Part shown: piece after piece, positions 54,617 through 62,097 of the stretch
Position numbering within the stretch: the first letter of the stretch is position 1
Layout of the letters: every line of letters starts with the position of its first letter
NCBI RefSeq assembly: GCF_001742185.1
Contig: NZ_CP015750.1
Span: 2,108,001 to 2,172,000, forward strand
Direction: 5' to 3'
Length of the DNA: 64,000 nt
Source: Pectobacterium wasabiae CFBP 3304
Lineage (GTDB): Bacteria; Pseudomonadota; Gammaproteobacteria; Enterobacterales; Enterobacteriaceae
Made by a program: the position numbers and the translations under genes
The notes under the pieces: generated by a model
Told to the model about the DNA's origin: nothing
What the model saw: the letters and a program-made list of their open reading frames with translations, nothing else
Database searches by the model: none

Positions 54617-55513
54617 ATGAAAGTCACGCTTGAGGAACTTCAGGCTTTTGTCGTCGTGATTGAGACGGGTTCGATCACGGCGGCGGCGGAACAGCTTGGG
54701 CAAACCACGTCTGGCATCAGCCGGGCGTTGCGGCGTCTGGAGGACAAGCTGGGGACGACCCTGCTGCACCGTACCACGCGACGTCTCTCGCTTTCCGAAG
54801 AGGGCACGATGTTTCTTGAGCATGCCCGTAGTGTGATTCATGCTGTGGAATATGCCGAAGAACAGGTGTTATTGCGGCACGAGCAACCGAGCGGACGGCT
54901 GCGGATCAACTCGGGTTCGGCGTTTATGCAGCATGTGATTGTGCCTCTGGTGCCGGAGTTTCGCCGCCGTTATCCTAAGATCGTTCTTGAACTCAATACC
55001 GATGATTTCATTATTGATTTGCTAGAGCAGCATACCGATATTGCGATTCGTATCGGCACACTCAAAGACTCCACTATCCATGCGCGGCCGCTTGGCGCAA
55101 GCAAGCTGCATATTGTTGCCAGCCCTGATTATTTACAGCAGCACGGTACTCCCACGACGGTCGAAGCATTGGCCGATCATCTTTGCCTGGGATTTACTCA
55201 AGCGGAGTCGCTGAATCGCTGGCCGCTGCGGCACGAGCTTCATGACTTCTATCCCATCACACCTGTACTATCCGCATCAAACGGTGAGATATTGCGTCAG
55301 TTGGCGCTAAAAGGTGAAGGGATTATGCAAATGTCTCACTTCCTGATCCGCGACGATTTGGCAGCGGGACGACTGGTGCCAATCCTTGTCGAGGAGACGG
55401 TGGAGGCCCGCCTGCCAGTTTACGCGGTGTATTATCGCAATAGCCAACTGGCGGCGCGCATTAGCTGTTTTCTTGATTTTATGAGCGAGAAGCTCACGGA
55501 AAATCCGCTGTGA
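54617..55513 (+). CDS. LysR-family transcriptional regulator
   Basis: The N-terminal winged helix (about 3-62, ITAAAEQLGQTTSGISRALR) and the co-inducer-binding domain (about 90-295) are typical of LysR proteins of the DmlR/YafC group. The 298 residues are full length. It follows parE by 42 bp on the plus strand and is convergent with mdaB, so it is not the divergent regulator usually expected for LysR targets. Whether it controls mdaB, a quinone reductase, is an inference from proximity only. Confidence 0.9.
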   Translation: MKVTLEELQAFVVVIETGSITAAAEQLGQTTSGISRALRRLEDKLGTTLLHRTTRRLSLSEEGTMFLEHARSVIHAVEYAEEQVLLRHEQPSGRLRINSGSAFMQHVIVPLVPEFRRRYPKIVLELNTDDFIIDLLEQHTDIAIRIGTLKDSTIHARPLGASKLHIVASPDYLQQHGTPTTVEALADHLCLGFTQAESLNRWPLRHELHDFYPITPVLSASNGEILRQLALKGEGIMQMSHFLIRDDLAAGRLVPILVEETVEARLPVYAVYYRNSQLAARISCFLDFMSEKLTENPL

Positions 55514-55553
55514 GATGTGGCCCACCGCGGTGGAAAGCTACCTAAAACGCCAA

Positions 55554-56135
55554 TCAGGCAACATGTTCGTCCAGATGCTGGCGGTAATTTGCAAGATAAG
55601 TAGGGACATCCGGTTCTTTCATCACATCATTGCAGATGAAGGTCGGCAGTGGGGATAACCCGATAAACTGATTCGCTTTATGGAACGGCAGATAAACCCC
55701 ATCCACCCCCACACCGTGAAAGAACTGGTCGGGATCGTTGAAGGCCTCCAGCGGTGCATTCCACGTCAGAGACAGCATGTATTTCCGGCCCTGCAACAAC
55801 CCACCAGAACCGTATTTCTTGCTGGCATCCGAACGGCTGCGGCCATCGCTGGCATAAAGAGAACCGTGGCCGGCGGTAAACACCTCATCAATGTATTTCT
55901 TCAGGATCCACGGCGTATCCATCCACCAACCCGGCATCTGGTAAATGATGGTGTCCGCCCACAGGTAGTTCTGAATTTCCTGTTCAATATCATAGCCGTT
56001 GTCCACGACTGTCACGCGGATATCGTGGCCTTTATCGCGCAGGAAACTGGCGGCGACATCGGTAAGGGTATGGTTCAGTTCACCTTTGGAATGGGCGAAC
56101 GATTTGCCTGCGTTAATCAGCAAAATATTCTGCAT
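55554..56135 (-). CDS. mdaB: NADPH:quinone oxidoreductase MdaB
   Basis: MdaB is a flavodoxin-like FAD protein that reduces quinones by two electrons, protecting against oxidative stress. It has NILLINAGKSFAHSKGELN at the start, MPGWWMDTPWILKKYIDEVF and the conserved YMLSLTWNAPLEAF. The 193 residues match E. coli. In E. coli mdaB lies near parE; the usual ygiN and qseBC neighbours are absent here. Confidence 0.95.
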   Translation of the reverse strand: MQNILLINAGKSFAHSKGELNHTLTDVAASFLRDKGHDIRVTVVDNGYDIEQEIQNYLWADTIIYQMPGWWMDTPWILKKYIDEVFTAGHGSLYASDGRSRSDASKKYGSGGLLQGRKYMLSLTWNAPLEAFNDPDQFFHGVGVDGVYLPFHKANQFIGLSPLPTFICNDVMKEPDVPTYLANYRQHLDEHVA

Positions 56136-56287
56136 AGGTCTGTTCTCGAATGAGTTATCAACGAAGAGGTTGGGCGTAGTCTAGGGGAGCGAGCGATGAA
56201 GAAAAATGGGGGATGGTGCATAACACTGTTGACTGAATATCAACAATAAGAAAAAGAATGACGCTATGCTGAAATAATACGTAGAAG

Positions 56288-56318
56288 ATAAAAGGCAAGA
56301 GAATCTTCCCCTTGCCTT
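56288..56318 (-). terminator. Terminator of the PTS-aldolase operon
   Basis: Read on the minus strand, AAGGCAAG/CTTGCCTT form an 8-bp stem with an 11-base loop, followed by TTATCTTC. It lies 21 bp past the first aldolase stop. Confidence 0.8.
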
Positions 56319-56338
56319 GTTCCGATCGTGTGGCGTAT

Positions 56339-57202
56339 CTATCGATATAAATCGGCTTTTCCTGTTGAGCCGAAGAGCGCCATTTTGTAGCGGATCACCT
56401 CTTTTGCCGCGTTAATCGGTTCTGGGTAGATGGCATTAGGATCCCACCAGGTTTCACGGCTGAGTATTTCCCGCGCTTTTTGGAAATAGGCGAATTTCAT
56501 ATCGCTGGAGATATTGATTTTGCCCACGCCCAGCGTCACCGCTTCGGCAATTTCGGCGTCCGGGTTCGCTGAACCGCCGTGCAGGACGAGCGGGATCGAT
56601 ACCCGCTGCGAGATATCCCGCAGGATATGCATTTGCAGCTCTGGCTTCAGATCTTTGGGGTAGATACCGTGTGCGGTGCCGATGGCAACGGCTAATGTAT
56701 CGACACCCGTCCGGTTGACGAAATCTTCCGCCTGCTCGGGGTCGGTATAGATCACTTTGCTGACGCCGCCTTCTATCGTGGTGCCCGTATCACCAATCGT
56801 GCCTAATTCCCCTTCCACGGAAACGCCAACGGCATGCGCGAGTTTCACCACTTCAGTGGTGAGCGCGACGTTCTCTTCATAAGGCAGGAGCGATCCGTCG
56901 ATCATCACGGAGGTAAACCCGCATTGGATAGCGCGCAGAACATGCGCAATCGAGGCACCATGATCGAGGTGGATGACAAATGGCACCGGACTGCGCAGCG
57001 TTCTTTCTCGCACGTAAGCGAAGAACTCATCGGTGACGAAGGCCAACTCGCTCGGATGGATAGAGATAATGGCGGGGGTATTCGTTGCTTCGGCTTCTTC
57101 CACCACAGCGCGGATAAAGCAGCTATCGGCTACGTTAAACGCCCCGATAGCGAAGCGGTGCTCACGCGTGGGTTGAAGCATATCAGTCATAGAAATCAAC
57201 AT
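56339..57202 (-). CDS. Class II ketose-bisphosphate aldolase
   Basis: This zinc-dependent aldolase of the FbaA/GatY/KbaY family cleaves a ketose (bis)phosphate to DHAP and an aldehyde. The zinc histidines are in HLDHG (78-82), AIGTAHG and LVLHGGS; EGELG is conserved. The 287 residues match the family. The tail after the third histidine reads SANPDAEI rather than the common SGTPD, so substrate preference may differ. ATG 57202 has AGGAG upstream. It is the last gene of a minus-strand PTS locus and downstream of a broken paralogue. Confidence 0.9.
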   Translation of the reverse strand: MLISMTDMLQPTREHRFAIGAFNVADSCFIRAVVEEAEATNTPAIISIHPSELAFVTDEFFAYVRERTLRSPVPFVIHLDHGASIAHVLRAIQCGFTSVMIDGSLLPYEENVALTTEVVKLAHAVGVSVEGELGTIGDTGTTIEGGVSKVIYTDPEQAEDFVNRTGVDTLAVAIGTAHGIYPKDLKPELQMHILRDISQRVSIPLVLHGGSANPDAEIAEAVTLGVGKINISSDMKFAYFQKAREILSRETWWDPNAIYPEPINAAKEVIRYKMALFGSTGKADLYR

Positions 57203-57291
57203 GTTATTTCTCTCCTGTGTCGGATAAAGAGCAAAGCATTCCTGTACCAGTGGATAACCACTGATGGCGAAAGTCGGTAAAGAGCGAACGG

Positions 57292-58142
57292 TCAGGCTTT
57301 GTTAGTTGAACCAGACCAACTGAGATAATCGACGACCACGTCGCGGCAGGCAGTCTCCATCGTCGCTAGCAGGTCAGATAGTTCCATCGTTGGGTGCTGA
57401 TGTAGCGCCTGCTGCAATGCCGTTTTCCCTGCCTCAAAGACGGCTGCGCCGACGTTGATTTTGGCGACGCCGTGACGGCTGACGCGACGGATGTCGTCGG
57501 CTTTAGTGCCGCTACCGCCGTGTAGCGCCAGTGGCACCGTGGATTCCCGGTGCAGCGCTTCCAGACGCTCAAAATCAATCTGTGGCGTTACCTCAGCAGG
57601 GTAAATACCGTGGGCGGTGCCGACCGATACGGCAAGCAGGTCGATACCGGTTTGGTTGATAAAGGGAACGACATCTTCCACCTGCGTCATTTTCACCGTG
57701 GCATCCTCAAGGTCGTAGACGGGGCATCGGCGATATGCCCAAGCTCACCTTCCACGCAGACGCCAGCGGTCGCGGCTATCTTCACCACCTGATGCGTGCG
57801 CAGGATGTTTTCCGCCAGCGGGTGGCTGGAAGCATCGATCATCAATCCGGTAAACCCTGCGCGGAACGCCTGCCCAATCAGGTTAAATGCCTTGCCATGA
57901 TCCAGACTGAGCGCCACAGGAATGGTTGCCTGTTCAGCCAATGCCTTGACCAGCGGCACCGCGAGAGGCGGTGGAAAGTGCGCACTGTGCCCTTGGTACA
58001 CATTCAAGATCAGCGGCGCACGCTGTTGCTCGGCGGCGGTAATGGCCGCACGCGCAGTTTCCAGATTGAAACAGTTGATGGCGAGCACGGCATATTGCTG
58101 TTGATACGCGTCATCAATGAGGGTTTTCATTGCGGCATACAT
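57292..58142 (-). pseudogene. Frameshifted second class II aldolase
   Basis: The frame 57693-58142 (149 aa) holds the N-terminal half of a class II aldolase (LSLDHGKAFN, GELGHIADAPS). The frame 57292-57696 (134 aa) holds the rest (VGTAHGIYPAEV, LALHGGSGTKADD). Adding one base near 57709-57713 joins them to an intact family-length protein of about 283 residues. Either the gene is broken by a one-base deletion or the read has an error. The sequence at the shift is not a classic slippery heptamer. All zinc histidines are intact. Confidence 0.85.
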
Positions 58143-58153
58143 GGCGGCTCCTG

Positions 58154-59245
58154 TTATTCGAGAGTGAATTTAATGTCTTCGTCACGCACGCGACTGTCGT
58201 CAACATCGTCGAACTCTTCATCAGCCTGCGTGACGCGCTTTTTAATCAGCGACAGCATCACGCCGCAGATTACTGTGCCAATACCGAGTGCCAGACAGAA
58301 CATCAGCGGCTTGGTAAACAAGGGAACAACAAACATGCCGCCGTGTGGCACGGGAGCCTCCACACCCCAGACCATGATCAGCCCGCCCGCAATGGCGGAG
58401 GCGACGACGCAACTGGCAACGACCCTGAACAAATCGCGTGCGGCAATCGGGATTACCCCTTCGGTGATCATGCAGATCCCCATCGGGAAGGCGGCTTTCA
58501 GCGCTTCTTTTTCTGCACGGGTGTATTTGTAGCGGGTCAATAGGAAAGAAAGCGTGATGCCGAAAGGTGGAATGATTGAACCGACAAATTTGACGGCTTC
58601 CGGCCCGTAAATGCCATCGACCAGCATGCCGTCCGCGAAGAGCGACATCGTCTTGTTCACCGGTCCGCCGAAATCGAAGGTCGCCATCGCCCCCAAAATC
58701 GCGCCCATCAGGAATTTCGACCCCCCTTGCATGGATTCCAGCAGATGAATCAGCGCTTTTTGCAGCCAGACGATGGGTTGACCGATAAACGTCATCATCA
58801 GAAGCCCGGCGATAATGGTGCTGAGCAACGGCAGGATCATGACGGGCATCAGCCCCTGCATCGACGTGGGGAGTTTGATGTAGCGGCGCAGCAGCAGCAC
58901 GGTGTAGCCGACCAGAAAGCCACCGAGAATACCGCCGATAAACCCGGTTTGAATCTGGCCACAGATAAAGCCCACAATCAGGCCGGGTGCGAAGCCGGGG
59001 CGGTCGGCAATGGAGTAAGCGATCGCCGCGCTGATCAGTGGCACAATCAGGCCCATTCCCCAGCCGCCGATCTGATTAAGCATCCATGCGATGCTGCCGG
59101 TTTGCTTACCGACATCCGGGCCACCGATGACCTGACCGAGTGCAATGCAGATCCCGGCTGCAACAATCAGCGGGATCATCCAGGAAATACCGGTAAGAAG
59201 ATGCCGTTTTATTTCCTGTCCAACAGTGATTTTTCTGGTGTTCAT
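58154..59245 (-). CDS. PTS fructose-family EIIC permease
   Basis: This is the membrane-channel domain of a fructose-type PTS (FruA/FrvB/FrwC group) that imports and phosphorylates a sugar. It has about nine to ten hydrophobic helices, with the conserved GPVNK in FDFGGPVNKTM and ITEGVIPIAA. I use ATG 59243-59245 (363 aa); the frame stays open upstream into the EIIB stop. The C-terminal tail is acidic (EEFDDVDDSRVRDED). It is separate from EIIA and EIIB, which are encoded upstream in the same operon. Substrate is unknown. Confidence 0.9.
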   Translation of the reverse strand: MNTRKITVGQEIKRHLLTGISWMIPLIVAAGICIALGQVIGGPDVGKQTGSIAWMLNQIGGWGMGLIVPLISAAIAYSIADRPGFAPGLIVGFICGQIQTGFIGGILGGFLVGYTVLLLRRYIKLPTSMQGLMPVMILPLLSTIIAGLLMMTFIGQPIVWLQKALIHLLESMQGGSKFLMGAILGAMATFDFGGPVNKTMSLFADGMLVDGIYGPEAVKFVGSIIPPFGITLSFLLTRYKYTRAEKEALKAAFPMGICMITEGVIPIAARDLFRVVASCVVASAIAGGLIMVWGVEAPVPHGGMFVVPLFTKPLMFCLALGIGTVICGVMLSLIKKRVTQADEEFDDVDDSRVRDEDIKFTLE

Positions 59246-59270
59246 AATGATTACCCCGAAATGGATATAT

Positions 59271-59585
59271 TCAGGCACCCGCTAAAGAGCTAGCGACTTT
59301 TTCCAGAAACTTGATGGGAGATTTAATAACGACCTCCGTTTTTACCCGAACGATAGGTTTGCCTTTAAATCGCTCCTCTCCTGTTATTTTGATATCGATA
59401 GCCAGAATAACGACATCGGCAGCGGCTATTTCGTCGTGGGTTAATTCATTCTCCGTACCAATGGTGCCTTGGGTTTCCACTTTTATCGCGTAATTTAACG
59501 CGTTGGCACCTTTAATCAGTTTCTCGCGTGCGATATAGGTATGCGCGATACCCGCCGTGCAGGCGGCAACACAAACAATATTCAT
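59271..59585 (-). CDS. PTS fructose-family EIIB
   Basis: EIIB receives phosphate from EIIA on a cysteine and passes it to the sugar. The active-site loop CVAACTAGIAHTYIA places the phospho-cysteine at residue 9. The 104 residues are the normal size of a free EIIB-Fru domain. I choose ATG 59583-59585; the longer frame to 59687 overlaps the EIIA gene and has no coding character. It lies 25 bp upstream of the EIIC start and 13 bp behind the EIIA stop. Confidence 0.92.
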   Translation of the reverse strand: MNIVCVAACTAGIAHTYIAREKLIKGANALNYAIKVETQGTIGTENELTHDEIAAADVVILAIDIKITGEERFKGKPIVRVKTEVVIKSPIKFLEKVASSLAGA

Positions 59586-59598
59586 TTTGAGCCTCGTC

Positions 59599-60078
59599 TT
59601 ATGTCGGAGTGACAGGCGCTGTTTCTGCATACTGACTAAACAGCCGAATAATTTTATGGGGATCGGATTCGTCCAACAGTTGAGCAATCACCTCATCGTC
59701 GGCCAGTGCACTGGCAACCTGAGACAGCAGGCGAATGTGTGTCGTGTTCTGATCTTCCAGACGCACGGCAAAGAGAATAATGCAGCGAACCTGGCTGCCG
59801 TCGAGTGTTTCCCAGGGAATATCCTGACGGGTTCGGCCAATCGCGAGCGTGGTTTGTTTTACGGCGGATGATTTCCCATGAGGGATCGCAATATGGTTTT
59901 CAAAACCGGTCGACCCTTCGGCTTCACGTAACCAGACATCGTGAATAAAATCCTGTTTGTTGATAATGGCACCATCGGCATACAACAGATCGGCTAATTC
60001 ATTAATCGCTTCATCTTTATTGGTCGCGGACATGTTTAATTTTACGCGGTTGGCATTCAGTATTTTATTGATATCCAT
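59599..60078 (-). CDS. PTS fructose/mannitol-family EIIA
   Basis: EIIA takes phosphate from HPr. The PTS_EIIA_2 domain has the phospho-histidine His67 in IAIPHGKSS, with the partner His62. The 159 residues are the normal size. It follows the regulator gene by 48 bp and precedes EIIB by 13 bp. The regulator has no EIIA domain of its own, so this protein may also phosphorylate the regulator. Confidence 0.92.
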   Translation of the reverse strand: MDINKILNANRVKLNMSATNKDEAINELADLLYADGAIINKQDFIHDVWLREAEGSTGFENHIAIPHGKSSAVKQTTLAIGRTRQDIPWETLDGSQVRCIILFAVRLEDQNTTHIRLLSQVASALADDEVIAQLLDESDPHKIIRLFSQYAETAPVTPT

Positions 60079-60126
60079 TTATCACACCTCATCTATAAAT
60101 TTAAAAAATTAACGTTCGGCCAATAA

Positions 60127-61677
60127 TCAATGGAGGACGACCTGATGCAGTTGATTAGCGATAACTTTTTCGGTAACGCGTTTAATGTCATCGTCATTAA
60201 AAAAGGCAGAGACATAAACAACAGGGATCTGTTGCTCTTCCAGATGAATCGTAGAAATAATCAGTTCAATATTTTCCTGTTGGCAAAATATCTGCATATT
60301 ACTGGCTGAAATAACGCCAACAATAATCCAGTCAGGAAACGCACGCAGAATACGATTTTTTAGCAAATGTGACGTACCTACACCGCTGGAGCACACCACC
60401 AGAATACGTTTGTGAGCAATTTGGCGTTCCAGCGCGGCTTGAAAATGAATGGTCAGATAGCCGACTTCATCTTCAGCGACCGGTTTTAATTGAAATCGCA
60501 GACAGACTTCATTCATGGCTTGCTGAGTCATTTCATAAATATCGATAAATTCGCTTTTGATATCGTCTAATAATGGATTGCGAATGTGTATTTGATACTT
60601 TAATCGGTTAAGTAATGGCTTGATATGAATGAGCAATCCTTCATGTAATAACTTATCTGTGCGCAAGTCGACATTGATTAAATCAGAAAATACCTGCGTT
60701 AATGCACGCGTAATTCTGCGCGATTCACTATTAGAAAATTGATAGTGGAGCAACTGATTATCTGCACGCTCTTCCATCACAATGCCTGAAGAAATAATAT
60801 ATTGGTAAATAAACCAGACTTCATCAGAAGGTAGCGTGCTCTCGACGCGTTGCTCTATTTGGGTCACCATATTTTGAGCAATGGAGAATATACGATTATC
60901 AACCTGCTGATGCACCGATTCTTCCGCCATGATGAGCGCTTTTCCCTGCGCAATGCGGTGCATCATAATTAAGGTATGGGTGAAAATATTGATGTAATAA
61001 GGCTCGCCGAGTGGATAAGAAAGCTGCTTCTCCATGTCCTGTAACAGTGCTTCAACGAAGGAAACGTCTTTTTCGCCGAAATAATTGATCAATGCCTTAT
61101 AGCTACTGGGGTCGAGACGAGAGTGGTTAAGCGGGCCGGGTTCTTTATGGTGCATAACGTCATTAATCAGTGATGCCATCGCCTGGCGCACCTGATTCTC
61201 ACTGCCTTCAATGTGCGTGCCGCTCTGGCTGCGCACCAGCGATAATCCCAGTGGGTGTAGCCAGCTTTCGATGATTTTCAGATCGTTAACGATAGAGGCG
61301 CTGCTGATGAAATAGCGTTCAGACAGCTTGCTGATGGAGGTTTCGTGAGGCGTGTCGCTTAACAACTGTGAGGCGATTTTGACGCGCCTAGCATTATTGA
61401 TCAGGGCGTCGGTATCTCCATCATCTACGACAAGTTGCTGTTCCAGTAACGTGAGGTGTCGATCGTCATCCGTTGTTAACATGATCCCCGCACCGACCTT
61501 TTTGTCTGGATAAATATTCCAGACAGAAAGGAAGGCTTCAACAAATTGCATATCGCGATAGACGGTTTTTTCTGACACATCCAGGTAATGTGCAATATCT
61601 TTAACTGTTACATATCCCTGGTGTTGTAACAGATATTTCAATAAACGGCTCTGGCGGGCGGTGAGTGGCTGCATCAT
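60127..61677 (-). CDS. PRD-domain transcriptional regulator with EIIB-like domain
   Basis: This is a MtlR/LicR-type activator of a PTS operon. Domains in order: a DeoR-like HTH (about 1-60, VKDIAHYLDVSEKTVYRDM), a second HTH (about 90-155), PRD1 (about 175-285, THTLIMMHRIAQG), PRD2 (about 295-400, HIKPLLNRLKY and EVGYLTIHF) and an EIIB-like domain (about 410-500, VVCSSGVGTSHLL). The 516 residues are shorter than most such regulators (about 640-700) because a C-terminal EIIA domain is absent. It is the first gene of the locus, transcribed toward the PTS genes. Confidence 0.9.
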   Translation of the reverse strand: MMQPLTARQSRLLKYLLQHQGYVTVKDIAHYLDVSEKTVYRDMQFVEAFLSVWNIYPDKKVGAGIMLTTDDDRHLTLLEQQLVVDDGDTDALINNARRVKIASQLLSDTPHETSISKLSERYFISSASIVNDLKIIESWLHPLGLSLVRSQSGTHIEGSENQVRQAMASLINDVMHHKEPGPLNHSRLDPSSYKALINYFGEKDVSFVEALLQDMEKQLSYPLGEPYYINIFTHTLIMMHRIAQGKALIMAEESVHQQVDNRIFSIAQNMVTQIEQRVESTLPSDEVWFIYQYIISSGIVMEERADNQLLHYQFSNSESRRITRALTQVFSDLINVDLRTDKLLHEGLLIHIKPLLNRLKYQIHIRNPLLDDIKSEFIDIYEMTQQAMNEVCLRFQLKPVAEDEVGYLTIHFQAALERQIAHKRILVVCSSGVGTSHLLKNRILRAFPDWIIVGVISASNMQIFCQQENIELIISTIHLEEQQIPVVYVSAFFNDDDIKRVTEKVIANQLHQVVLH

Positions 61678-62097
61678 ATTACCCTCTGTGATTCGTTAGA
61701 TTTTCTGATGCTTATCGGATTGATAATTTTTTCTGAATAATTTCCTGTTTTATTTTCCCTGTGCGTTTATTTAAATAGGGTGTGGTAATGATTAATCTAG
61801 TCGTGATAGTCGATAGGGACAATACTAAATGCTGTCCGCTGAATAGGACAAAATAAAAACATAGCGATGATTGAATATTAATTGAGATCGCGATCACGTT
61901 ACTATGGGTAATAATTGTGATCTCATCTGCATATTAATTGTTTCGTTAAACAATGCAGTGAAAATAAGAATATGGGCAAGCCAGAATTCGGGGGAATAAA
62001 AAGGCAAGAAAGCCGTACTGCGCATTCTTGCCTGATTAAAGAAGCGATGCCTGAGCTGAACATCGCCTTCTTTTAGTGAATCAGCGTGTTATACCGA
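61678..62097 (-). terminator. Regulator upstream region and terminator of the TonB receptor
   Basis: Next to the receptor stop, minus-strand AGGCAAGAA/TTCTTGCCT (62002-62010 and 62025-62033) is followed by TTTTTATTCC and looks like its terminator. A second inverted repeat GAAGCGATG/CATCGCCTTC lies between it and the stop. The AT-rich 61680-61960 stretch must hold the promoter of the PRD regulator; no gene is seen. Confidence 0.65.

Noticed and set aside
57693-57713. Programmed frameshifting in the aldolase gene
   Set aside because: There is no slippery heptamer or downstream pseudoknot that I can see; a plain one-base loss is simpler.
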